Shown: piece by piece, positions 19,777 through 30,612 of the stretch | How positions within the stretch are numbered: the first letter of the stretch is position 1 | Layout: every line of letters begins with the position of its first letter | NCBI GenBank assembly: GCA_028274465.1 | Contig: CM051457.1 | Coordinates: forward strand, 99,881,982 to 99,945,981 | Direction: 5' to 3' | From: Plantago ovata | Taxonomy: Eukaryota > Streptophyta > Magnoliopsida > Lamiales > Plantaginaceae | DNA: 64,000 bases | Position numbers and translations under genes: made by a program | Notes under the pieces: model-generated | What the model was told of the DNA's origin: nothing | What the model saw: the letters and a program-made list of their open reading frames with translations, nothing else | Databases searched by the model: none

Positions 19777-21862
19777 TGATAGTGTATATGTCCTAGAGAC
19801 AGTCCTTATTAAGGGCATGCAGCCCTTATAGAGGGCATATATGTACTATTACACAGGTCAATGTAATATAATATATGTTTGTTATTTTACTATTGAGTAT
19901 CGCTTTCATATTTATATTACACCAGGCATGCAGCATGTCAAATCTCTATTTCTGTCTGTATTGATATTAAACATGTCCCCTCGGATAGATGACCGATCAC
20001 ATAGATAGTGGAAGCTATGTGAGTTATCATCTATCCCAAACTCTCCCTAGTCAAGGTTCATCTCGGATGTAGGGGTCTGAATGAACCAGCTGAGACTAGT
20101 ATGCGTGGAGGTTATACTTGTTGGAGCAAGTGTGAGCCGATCCCACGGCCACGGAACGGATTGTTCGACAATCAAGAAACGTTCCCATAACTGTGCATAG
20201 TTGTTCGATGGATGATTACCGAACAATGGAAGTACCCACCGGGCACTCCCATCGATGTATACTCTACACCGAAGTGTCTATGGGAACCGGTAAGTTGTCG
20301 AAGTGATGCCAGTCGTCCTTTGGACTTACAGGACTTTATCATCACATTTGTTGCCCCATATCCTTGGTGGACCCGTCGATTTCAGCTCTGAATAAGCAGT
20401 TGACCTAAGACACGATCCAGGATTATGGATACATACAAATGGGGATGATAAGTGTTTCCGTGAAGGATTCATCTCTCATGTGTAGCAAAAGAGAGTACTG
20501 CTCATAGTCTTCATAGTTGTGTTAGTAAAGTCACTAGCCAGTGCATCGATATATTATGATGGTCATAAGTATATCTTAGTCACCAAGCAACTCCCTGAGA
20601 CGCCCGTGGATGTATTATTCGGATAGACACATCATCGATCCTAGATGCATTCGAGTCAGTCAGATGAAGGGACGTTACTATCGCCGCATTGAGCGCAACA
20701 GACTTCGCAACGAAAGGGTTTGCTTTGAGAAACCTCTCAAACGTCCTCATGTATTAATATTGCAAATGGAACCGTCTAGGAATTCCATTTTGCCTAGTCT
20801 AGGACTTGCTTAATACAATGAGGCCCTATGGGTCACACTATGTGGTGATTCAGCTTATCAGAATATCCTTTAAGATGGAATCGCAATTAATTTGGAATTA
20901 ATTGTGATTGATGGATTGTAATTGATTTAGAATTAATTATAATATTTAGTGGCTCAATTAATGATTTCGAATTATTAATTGAATTGGCTAATTAATTGTA
21001 TTTTATGTAAATACAATTAAAGATTATATTTTAGAAATATAATAGAGGTTTGATTTGAAAGGATATGTTAATTTAGAATTAACATATGCACATGGGCAAA
21101 ATGTACTTGGAGTTTGAATTGCCTTAGAACTATAAGTGGGTCCCAAAATCGGGACCCACCTATCTCCCTTAGGACAGGCGCGCGCGCGGGCAGGAGTAGG
21201 GGAAGGAGTTCGAGTCCTTCATCTATTAGAAGTCCAAGGGATAAGTTAGATTTTCCTAATTGAGTTTTAATTTGATTGGGAATGAATCTAGACTTGAAAT
21301 TGGTTTCCTAGTGCGATAAGAATTAGATTCTTATTCCTTTACGAAGTCTAATTGCTTATGCTTTAGGCTTCTATTGACTACTATATATAGTAGACTATTA
21401 AATAGCTTTTGACACACAGTTCAATAGACATTCACACAGTTGAATACCTAGTTTTCTTAGAGAAAATGAAAGCTCTCCCCCTCCTCTATAAGCCACACGC
21501 GCGCCACCCTCTTGCCGGAGGAAAATCGACGCCCCGTCTTCTTGGTCACACAAAGAATATCCTAGCATTCTTCCGATAGGTTGTTCATTCGTGGATACGA
21601 AGGTTGAGGTTCTAGGAGCTGGAAACTAACTCTTATTGTCTTGCAGATAATCAGAGTATTGCAGATATCTTCGACTTCGACGAAGGAGAAGATACACCGG
21701 ATTATTACGAAGACTTGGAAGCTGCTTTGGAAGTAAGGTTAGTCTTCTAATTGACGTGTTTACATATATACGACATATACATAATCAATTAACCTGTATG
21801 TTAAGAAAATTTTGAAATTCCGCTGCGTACCCTAGGGGTAACTCTGACCGTATTTTCTTACA
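19777..21862 (+). mobile_element. D-type copia LTR (5' LTR of a second element)
   Basis: 2086 bp, TGATAGTGTATATG to TTTTCTTACA, closely similar to 13998-16043. The flanks CACCG (left) and GTGCT (right) do not match, so it is not a simple solo insertion. The right side continues into a leader, so this is a 5' LTR. Confidence 0.85.
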
Positions 21863-22827
21863 GTGCTACCAAAGCCAGGTTAATTGATTACGTATATACG
21901 TATATATGTTGTATGCTTTTATAGTTTATGTGGATGCAATTGATTTTATGATTAATTCGATTTTCAAAAGTTTTGTTTTTTATATAAATTTAGAATTTAT
22001 ATTTTTTCAAAAAAAAAAATATATAAAATATATATATATCGACCGGCCGCATGCGCCACGCAAGCGGCGGCCGCCTGCGGCCCAGGCGCCCGGGCCTGCG
22101 GGCGCGGCGCCCGTGCCTGCGTGCCGCAGGAGCCGGGCGCCCGCGGCCGCAGGCACGGTAGGGGACGGGACTAGGTCTAGTCCCGTCCCATGTTTTAATA
22201 TATATATATTTTTCGGGTTGGACCCAAAATCGAATTTTTGAAAATTTTGAGGATTGAATTTTATATTTGGAATATAAATATGATTTAATTGTAATTGTTT
22301 TAACTAGAGGGGTTAAATTTAATTAGTATAAAGTTAAAGGGCTTATTTGTAATTATCAATTTATTGTTTATTGCAAATTAGTCCTTCTACTTTTGAATTT
22401 TAGATTTAACACCTCCAAGGTTTCAAAAAATTACAATTCAGTCTTTTGGATTTTCGAAAATTGCTACTTGGTCAATAGAATTTCGATTTTTCAATCTAGT
22501 CCAAATTTTCAATTATTTCATAGAGATTATAAGTATGGGATTATAATTTTCATAATGAAATTATGAAGTCATTTGGCATCCACATAGGCTACTACTTGTT
22601 TTGTTTGCTCGATATGCTATTGTTTGACAATGCATGTTTAAATACCATGTATTTTACTTTCCGTTCGACCGCTATGCATGCGAGGGTAGGCGGCGCCCTC
22701 TTATATGTCGGACCGCATATTTTATGTATGGGTAGGCGGCACCTATTATGTGCTTGACCGCGTTTAGAACTAGAATGGATATGCGGCATCCATTACGTGT
22801 AGACCGCTCATGCATGATTGGTAGGCG
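21863..22827 (+). mobile_element. Leader of the second D-type element, with GC-rich island
   Basis: It begins GTGCTACCAAAGCC, a degenerate form of the tRNA-Met primer site (GTGGTATCAGAGC) with three changes. A GC-rich island (22042-22190) in otherwise A/T-rich DNA includes a 13-bp hairpin (22162-22189). Three complete and one cut hairpin repeats (22682-22834) follow. No gag follows; at about 22828 the sequence switches into the LTR of element F. Confidence 0.65.
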
Positions 22828-22834
22828 GCGCCAT
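22682..22834 (+). repeat. Covarying hairpin tandem repeats, first array
   Basis: Units of about 46 bp have 6-bp arms around the loop AGGCGGC: GAGGGT/GCCCTC (22682-22700), ATGGGT/ACCTAT (22728-22746), ATGGAT/ATCCAT (22775-22793) and a fourth cut by the chimeric junction. A GACCGC linker follows each complete unit. Arms change together, so base pairing is kept. Confidence 0.8.
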
Positions 22835-23465
22835 ACGGAAATTCTGGGGACAACTTTTCAGCTGTCCCCACACGTTTCTTTCTCTTCTGTTTTGACTTCT
22901 TCCTTTTGTTTTTTACTGAGATAATTAATTATTATCTCTTTGTTGGTTAGTTAATGAGTTTTGAAGTCTCCTGGTCAATTAGATTTACTTGGTAAAAATC
23001 TTACGTGATTTTCTGAACCAACTTACTGACTAAATCAGAATGAAAGAAGAATAGTCTTTATTCACAACATACGTAAAAATACTTTCTGATAGTAAGAAAA
23101 TATTCTTTCTCTATTAGCTCAAAATAAACAGAAGAACATCCTAGCGTTCTTGATCGAAATCACTGCCCGTGGATACCAAGGTCGAAGGAAGTAATCAACC
23201 TGTTGATGAGCCATCTTGGAGATTTTGTTGACGAAGATTTCATCTCTGACGAAGAAGAAATCAACCAGCCGGACGCGGAGATTGCAAGGCTCTGTCTGGA
23301 GATTGAGGAACAGCTACCCGGTGAATTTGCTTATCTACTGGAGGACACGTAAGTGATTTCTTCTAGTTTAAATAAACGAATATAGTCATATCAGTTTAGT
23401 GAGATTAAAAAATTTTAACTTCCGCTGCTTAGCCTTAGAGGCAATTTTTCTCACTTTTACTAACA
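22828..23465 (+). mobile_element. Truncated 5' LTR of copia element F
   Basis: It matches 53291-53914, the end of F's 3' LTR, apart from small indels, and ends TTTACTAACA. About 1.2 kb of the LTR start is missing. The left neighbour is the hairpin-repeat leader of another element, joined within a shared GCGCC. Confidence 0.8.
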
Positions 23466-23466
23466 G

Positions 23467-23478
23467 TGGTATCAGAGC
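23467..23478 (+). other. Primer-binding site of element F
   Basis: TGGTATCAGAGC, the standard plant copia site complementary to initiator tRNA-Met, one base after the LTR end. Confidence 0.9.
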
Positions 23479-25569
23479 TGGGCTGATTCATGACCATATT
23501 CGTTTATGATTTATAATTAATGTTGTTGTGGATTATTGTATGTATGTGAATGTATAAAATTTTCATATTTTTAATTGGATTTAAAGAAAGAAAGATGGAT
23601 TTTTTACTGTATGTATTTTATTTCCAGATTCTTCATATTAGATTTAAAGAAAGGAAATAAATCACATTCATATTTTATTTTTCCAGATTCATTTATTAGA
23701 TAAATAGAAAAGGGAAAATCAAAATCAAAAAATATGAAGAGGAACGAACTGGGTTTTGAACCCAGCTCGTCCTCCCTTTTTCAGCCGTGGCGTGGAGCCG
23801 GAGCTTGGCTCTATCCCCACCGCGACGCCACCACCATCTTCCTCTGTTCATGTGCTCTTCTCCTCTGTCCCTTAAGATTTGAAATTGATTAGAAGGTCTA
23901 AAGGTCATGGAGCTTGAACTTCCATTAATGGAGATTTCAAGCTTTGTGAATTTAAACTACGAATCAAACCATTAATATGAGGATTGGAGTCGTATGAACA
24001 TGGGAAGGATGAAGCAAGCAAGAACCAGGTCGAACGGAATCGATTGGGTTGATTCCGTTCAACCCGATCGGACGTTTAAAAAAAAATTTCGTTTTTCGTT
24101 TTTCTGGGAAATTGAATGCTTGCGAGTTCATCTTGGATGACATATGATGTTTAGAACACGATTTGGACCTTCAATTCGAAGTTGAGATGATGATTAAAGT
24201 TTTGGAAAACTTTCTTAAGTTGCAGGGACTTGATTGAATATTTTCAGAGAATCCAGTGGTGTCCAATAGGCAAGAAAGAAAACTTCAGGGACTTGTGTCC
24301 CAATTTGGCAGTTTCTGTCTTATTGGGGCTCAAGCCCCTGAACTTCTGTGCTTTGCGGATTTGCCGCAGAATTTACTAAATACTTTCAAATTGACCCCAG
24401 AAACTTAATTTTAGCTTTCTGTGAATTGTAAAGAGGTCCCTAGAGTTTTAGAAACTTATTATTTAATTTATAAATGGTTTATAAATTATATTTAAACCCT
24501 ATTAATACTTTTGGAAAGTGATTAAAATGTCTAGAGACATAAATATAAGTTTATAATATTTATTAACATGTTTGTTAGTTTATAAATAGTTTATAAACTA
24601 CATTTTAATATTAATGTAATGCTTTGGAAGATTAAATTATTATTAAACTTGTTTCAAATGTTTTTGAAAATTCTTAGAGAATTTATTAATTAGATTTTGA
24701 CTTACATATAATGATAATAATCCACAACAACTACTTATATGCTCCAACTTGGTTGTATCACATGTATTGAATGTCTACATGAGCAATTTAATATTTAAAT
24801 ATTGTATTTAAATATCGTTAGTCCACTTTTATTGTATGGGTAGGCGGCACCCATTAGTTTCCGGACCGCATCTGTCATATGCATGGGTAGGAGGCACCCA
24901 TTACTTGCTAGTCCGCAATTGATATGTATGAGTAGGCGGCACTCATTACTTGTTGGACCGCATTGCATGAGCCTTGGGTAGGCGGCACCCATTATGTGAT
25001 GCATGTTAGGGATCTTGGTCAAACGATTAAATACCTCATTTAAATGTTCCCCAATTAATTTAAGTCTCGATTAAATCGCATGATGTCACCCATCATAATT
25101 GAAGGTTAAATGGACTTACTAATCTCGTGGGTAATATGCACCATAGTGCTTACTCCGTTTGCCGTAAGAAAGTTGCCTTCATAGGGCCATTGTTGGTGCC
25201 GTATGATGGTTATGACTTACTTGAATTATATCGAGTCGCCATAGCGTCAGACATATTTTGAGGATATCGATCAAAATGGCTTTGATCAACCAAGAGTTGT
25301 ATTGTACAATTGGTTTGGAGACCTACCTGTTTGGTTATTATAGTGATCAGCCATAGCTGGGGCTATAATAGTGCAAGCATGGATCTTGACTCACTACAAC
25401 TATTGTAAAATAATGGTTCGTACTCTCTAAAGGGGTCAGGAGTATGTGAAAATAGTGAGAACTGAATAAACCTAAAGTCCTAGTTTATTTAGTCGCTGAT
25501 TGTGATCATAGAAGTTATTTTAGAGTATTAATTTCAGTTTTATTTATTAACTTCTCTAGGTCTGAAAAG
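23479..25569 (+). other. Long leader of element F
   Basis: About 2.1 kb between primer site and gag with no sustained reading frame. It contains the hairpin tandem repeats at 24836-24990. The same leader occurs in antisense in element H (about 39990-43690). Confidence 0.7.
24836..24990 (+). repeat. Covarying hairpin tandem repeats, leader of element F
   Basis: Four units at a spacing of about 46 bp. Arms are ATGGGT/ACCCAT (24836-24854 and 24883-24901), ATGAGT/ACTCAT (24928-24946) and GGGT/ACCC (24976-24990). The loop is AGGCGGC (AGGAGGC in unit 2). GGACCGCAT-like linkers follow; their CCGC could pair with GCGG in the loop. Confidence 0.85.
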
Positions 25570-27902
25570 ATGGCCAATATGTCCATAAGAATGATCTTGG
25601 AGAAATGCACTCTTACTGGTCCAAACTTTATGGATTGGATCCTTAACATTCGTTTGGTGCTTAGGCAAGAGAAAATTGAGTACGTCTTGGACGGACCAAT
25701 CCTCACTCCTCCTACTGCTGCTGCTGAGCTTGCTAAGTTTGACAAAGTTGCTCACCAGAAGCACAAAGATGCTGCTGCTAATGCACAGTGTGTTATGCTA
25801 GCTGCAAAGACAACATGAAAATATGATGCCATATGAAATTCTCGAGCACCTCAAAAGCCTCTTTGGAACTGTTTCTAAAAGTGTTGAGTTTGATCTTTTT
25901 AGAGAAATCTTCAAAATGAGGATGTCTGAAGGAGGAAATGTATCTGAACACGTGTTCAAGATGATTGAACTCATTGAGAAACTGGCAACTGCTGGAATCA
26001 AATTTGAGAACCGTGTTTCAGTCATCATCATCCTTCAATCATTGCCGGATTCATATTCCACATTCATCATGAATTACAATATGAATACCAAAGATGCTAC
26101 ACTTCCTGAAGTCCACAATATGCTTAAGACCTATGAACAGGCTCAACCTAAGAGGAAGTCTGTTATGTTGGTTGGATCATCTACGAAGGCTCACCCCAAG
26201 GGCTATGGCTCAAAGGGTAAGGCTAAGCAAACCAAGAAGCCAAAGGTTGGACCTAAGGCTAAGGTTTTTAAGCGTAAGGCTGGAAATCAGAAGAAGGTGG
26301 TGAACATGGAGAAGGTGACGTGTCTTTACTGCAAGCAGAAAGGACACTGGAAGAGAGACTGCCCGAAGGCAATTGCTGATGGAGTTGTGACCATGCATGG
26401 TGCATCTGGATCCCATCAAGGTATGTTTGTCATTGAGATAAATATGTCTACACAAAACTCGAATTGTTGGGTATTAGATACTGCTTGTGGCTCACACATT
26501 TGTAACAATTTGCAGGGGCTCATTGATAGCCGACAGGTTAGACCAAGGGAAATTGATCTACGCGTAGGAAATGGATCGTCCGTTGCTGCCCTACGTGTTG
26601 GAACTTATAGATTAAATTTACCCTCGGGTTTTGTTTTAGAATTGAATAATTGTTATTTAGTTCCTTCTATTGTAAGAAACATTATTTCCATTCCTATGTT
26701 AGACAATGAAGGGTTTTCCTTCCGTTATGCCAATAATAATTGTTATTTTTCGCATAATGGTATTGATATTTGGAATTCTCCTCTTATGAATGGTTTGTAC
26801 TTACTTGAATGTAGACATAATTTATTTCATATACAAAACAAACGACCAAAGCTTGATAATTCAAGAAATATCACTTACTTGTGGCATTGTAGACTTGGTC
26901 ACATTAATGAGACAAGAATTGCAAGGTTAAGAAAGTTAGACTATTTAGCACCATTTGATTTTGAATCATATGGGAATTGTGAATCATGTCTTAAAGGAAG
27001 AATGATCAAGAAACGTTTTTCCGGAAAAGGTACTCGTGCTAAACAAGTACTTGAGTTAGTTCACTTTGATGTATGTGGACCTTTTAAAACTCAAGCTAGG
27101 GGTGGGTATTCTTACTTCATAACCTTTACCGATGATTTCTCTAGGTTTGGCTATGTGTATCTTATGAAACACAAATCTGAAGCTTTTGAGAAATTCAAAG
27201 AATATAAGGTTGAAGTAGAGAAACAACTTGAAAGAAGTATTAAGACTCTTCGATCAGATCGAGGAGGAGAATACTTAAGTAAGGAATTTTTGGATTACTT
27301 AAAGCTTAATGGAATTCAATCACAATGGACTCCACGAGGAACACCACAAATGAATGGTGTTTCTGAGAGGAGAAATCGAACTTTGTTAGACATGGTAAGA
27401 TCCATGATGAATTTCACAACTCTTCCAATCTTCTTATGGGGATACGCATTACTAGACTCAATCTATATTCTGAATAGGGTTCCATCCAAATCAGTCGAGA
27501 AAACACCGTATGAGTTATGGTATGGCAAGAAGCCAAGTCTTTCACATATGCATGCCTGGGGTTGTCCAACATATGTGAAAATAATGCTCGCAGGGAAACT
27601 GGAACCCAAAAGTGAGAAATGTTATTTTATTAGATATCCTAAGGAAACCAAGGGTTACTACTTCTGTCTGCCTGAGGAACATAACATCATTGTTTCCAGA
27701 CAGGCTGCCTTCCTGGAAGATGATTATGTCTTCAAGCAACATAGTAGAAATGAGATAAAACTCGAGGAAATCCAAGAACAAGAAAATAACATTGAGGTTA
27801 ATGAATTGTCAAATAGTTATGACAATGATTCAGTGGGAGCTCAAGGAGGATCTTATGGCTCGAGCACATCTCTGGGAAGATATCTGCCAGCCAGTGGGAG
27901 CA
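25570..27902 (+). pseudogene. Element F gag-protease-integrase, part 1 of the polyprotein
   Basis: Gag starts at the ATG at 25570. The first frame stops at 25818 after a small deletion near 25803. The frame then reopens (25823-27943) with the UBN2-type gag core, a CCHC knuckle (CLYCKQKGHWKRDC, about 26323-26364), the protease at 26477 (Asp-Thr-Ala where Asp-Thr/Ser-Gly is usual), the integrase HHCC region (about 26880-26990) and the DDE core: D near 27067, D near 27260 (RSDRGGEY) and E near 27365 (SERRN). A solo LTR interrupts the frame at 27903, inside the linker before RT; the track past that point is LTR sequence. Ty1/copia, close to element D. Confidence 0.9.
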
Positions 27903-27907
27903 TTTTA

Positions 27908-30612
27908 TGTAACATCCCGTTTTTTTTTTATTTCTTTTTTTAATATTTAATTACTTGAGTAATTTATTTTATTTGATAATTTAATTAATTTCTTTTCCGC
28001 GCAATCGAATTCGATTTTAGAAAGCTCGTGTAGTAGTAATTCGTTTCGTTCCGTTTTGAATTAGCTAGCAAATCTGATTTGTGGCCCAAAGTCGAATTGT
28101 GTTTCTGGCCCCTTTCTTGTGGCCTCCATCTGCTGGCCCAATGTTAGTCTTGGCCCATCTCAGCTGGCCCGTTTCATTCAAACCCTAAACCTCCAAATCT
28201 CATCTTTGCCTCCCTTCTCCCTCATTCTCACGCACCCACACACAGAGCTACTCTTGCTTGCCGTTTTTCTACCCTTCCACCGGATTAATCATCATCACCA
28301 CCTCTCCAGCTACTTCACCGGCCAACCACCACCATATCTCCACCATCTTCACCAAACTCCACTGTTACACCATCATCATCAACGGACTAGCATCATCATC
28401 ATCACCGCCGTACCACCACCACCGTGCCACCTCTGCCCGCCTCTACTCCGTCCAAATCGCGAATTCACTGCCGGCCCGGTTTCAATGCGTCACGCGCCGC
28501 CGCTTTGTCTGACCGTGACTCTGTCCCGTTCCTCTGTGCCGCCGGTCCGTGCCGCCCAGTTCCGCCCGTACCTTGCCCCGATTTAACCGTACTGCTCCGT
28601 TCCGGTTTGTTCGTCGGCTCCGTTTCGTCGCGCCGCCAGTGCCATCCCGATTCGCTCGTACCGGTCTCGATTTTGCTCCGATTTTGGTCGTTCTGCTCCG
28701 TCCAGGTCTCTGGTAAGTCGAGCCCTGTTCCTTTCCTGTTCGTCCTTATTTCTTCTCCATCTTTCGACTTTCCTATCATCTCGGTTCAATCTGGATTTGG
28801 ATCCGTGTTAATTGTGGTTTCATTTTGGATTTGCAGTTTGATTCAATTCATTCCCAGATCGTTCGAGGGTAATGCTCTGTTCCTTTCTCGTTTTTGTTTT
28901 TCTTCCTTTTCTGTTATGACCGTTTGGCCCCTGAGATATATCGGAACCTCGATTTGGACCTTGAACTGAAATTCGAACTCGGATTAGGATATAACTGGAC
29001 AGATTTTGGGTTGTAGAATTTGGACTGTGATTGACTTGCTTTGACTGTTTGACTCTGACCTTGCATTTGTTGATCGAATTCGAATACTGAGACTGAAAAT
29101 TATACTGTTTGGGTTTCATTGGACTGATTTGATAGGTTATGGTTCTGCTGGGGTCTTTTTGGGATTCTTTTTATGAACTTGAAGGACTTGTCTGGTTTTG
29201 GAAACTTAAAGAAGGGTTTTATGCAATTTAAAACCGAAGGGTAATTTGGTAATTTCACTACTTCAGACTAAACTGTTAAATGGATGTTTTCATTGGGGAC
29301 TGTTCTGATATTCTTGAAAGTATAGTACTGTTTTGCAATTTACTGTTGAGGGTATTCTGGTAATTTTGTAATCTGAATTTAAATTGTTTTCTAAAAGCTA
29401 GTAAGTTATTAGTTCCTGTTTTGGTGAAGTGAGTAATGAATTACCTTCTAGCTTAGTTGGTTAAGAGCTATGTTACTAACTAACTTAGGGGTCCCGAGTT
29501 CGAGCCCCTCCTCTGCCACTTCTTCACCGACATTTTTATTTTCATTCGTTTAGCTTTTGTTCGACTTCTAGTTCGTAACTAGATACCTCTTGTTTAGGTT
29601 CTCCGACCGATAGCTCTTAACTCGTTGTGCTTTTGAGGATCTTTGCTTGCTAGTCTAAGATGAGTGTTCGCCCCAAAGTTTGCTTGTTTTTAAAACCTGG
29701 AAGGCTATGTGATATGCATGTTTATACACATATGTTGATTATATTCTGTATGCTACTGCTCTACAAGTAAATATGTTCTAAGTATGACTATTCTACTTAT
29801 ACTGTTTGTGGTTATTCTGTTTGGCACTAATTCTTCTGCAGGATTGTTCTCGATTTCTCGAGCTCTGTTCTGATCTGTTGTCTGTTCTGTCTGTTTCTGT
29901 ATGACCGGTCGATTAGGTTATAATTAGGTAGACTTGGGTAGTATGGACTATCGAGTTTTTTTGATTATTTCCTAGTCTATTCCCTTTTAGACGCGAGGCA
30001 GAAGTCGCTGAGGTCTATTAGGGTCGTAGGTTCTGTTTCCCCAAAGTACACGGGACTGTGTTCTGTCTAGAATTGTTAACCCTCTGGAGGGAGTTACAAG
30101 GGCATTCTTGGAGTAGGAGTAACAAGGCGGGCTGCACCAACGGACTTCACTTATCTGTTTCTGTCTGTCTCTCTGTTCTGTTATCTGCTTCTGTTACTCT
30201 CTTACTTGCTACAACTGTTTTTTTTTTGTTTTCAAAACTGTTTACTGTTATGTTTTTTTTTAAATAGAACCTCACTGAGATCTTTTATCTCACACTCTTT
30301 CTGTTTTCAAAATCTCTTCCTTGTAGATTCTGTTGAAGGAGACCGAGTCTAGACGTTCAGCGACTGAGAGTGGGAACTGGGGCTTTCGTTGGGATTTTAT
30401 TTTAAAATAAGAAGAAAAACTATTTATATTCTTCACTATCCGTTACATTCTTTTGAAATTTTTTTAGTTACAGTTGGATATTTTGAGTCTGTTTGCGCAT
30501 TGGCGCCAAGTTCTGTTATTGCATTTATTGTGGACCATTGTCCTTTGGATTATTTCAAATGTTTCATTTTCCGATTAAAAATATTTCATTTTTAAAATCC
30601 GATACCGTTACA
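27908..30612 (+). mobile_element. Solo LTR of TGTAAC family, TSD TTTTA
   Basis: TGTAACATCCCG to CCGATACCGTTACA, 2705 bp, flanked by a perfect 5-bp duplication TTTTA (27903-27907 and 30613-30617). The termini are of the type seen in plant Ty3/gypsy chromoviruses; the lineage is not proven. It contains CAT-rich and GC-rich stretches (about 28260-28640) whose overlapping frames look spurious, and a tRNA-like segment at 29449-29507. The other member in the window is 46253-49108. Confidence 0.85.
29449..29507 (+). promoter_or_regulatory. tRNA-like A box and B box in the solo LTR
   Basis: TAGCTTAGTTGG (29449-29460) fits the pol III A box and AGTTCGAGCCC (29497-29507) the B box, at tRNA-like spacing. 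The second copy of this LTR family has the same pair. A SINE or tRNA-derived insertion in an ancestral LTR is likely. Confidence 0.6.

Noticed and set aside
21906..22241. 111-codon frame across the GC island
   Set aside because: Pro/Ala/Arg-rich translation of an inverted-repeat GC island, no domain, flanked by A/T-rich noncoding leader.
24836..24990. CRISPR-like spaced repeats
   Set aside because: Plant nuclear context, four short units with varying stems, repeated spacing due to tandem hairpins, no cas genes.
28119..28969. Long overlapping frames (155, 181 and 104 codons) in the solo LTR
   Set aside because: Low-complexity CAT-rich and GC-rich DNA, open on both strands, not matched in frame by the second LTR copy at 46253-49108.
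29449..29507. Functional tRNA gene
   Set aside because: A and B boxes are present but no acceptor-stem pairing or anticodon arm could be formed by eye; it is tRNA-derived at most. The same applies to 34628-34682.
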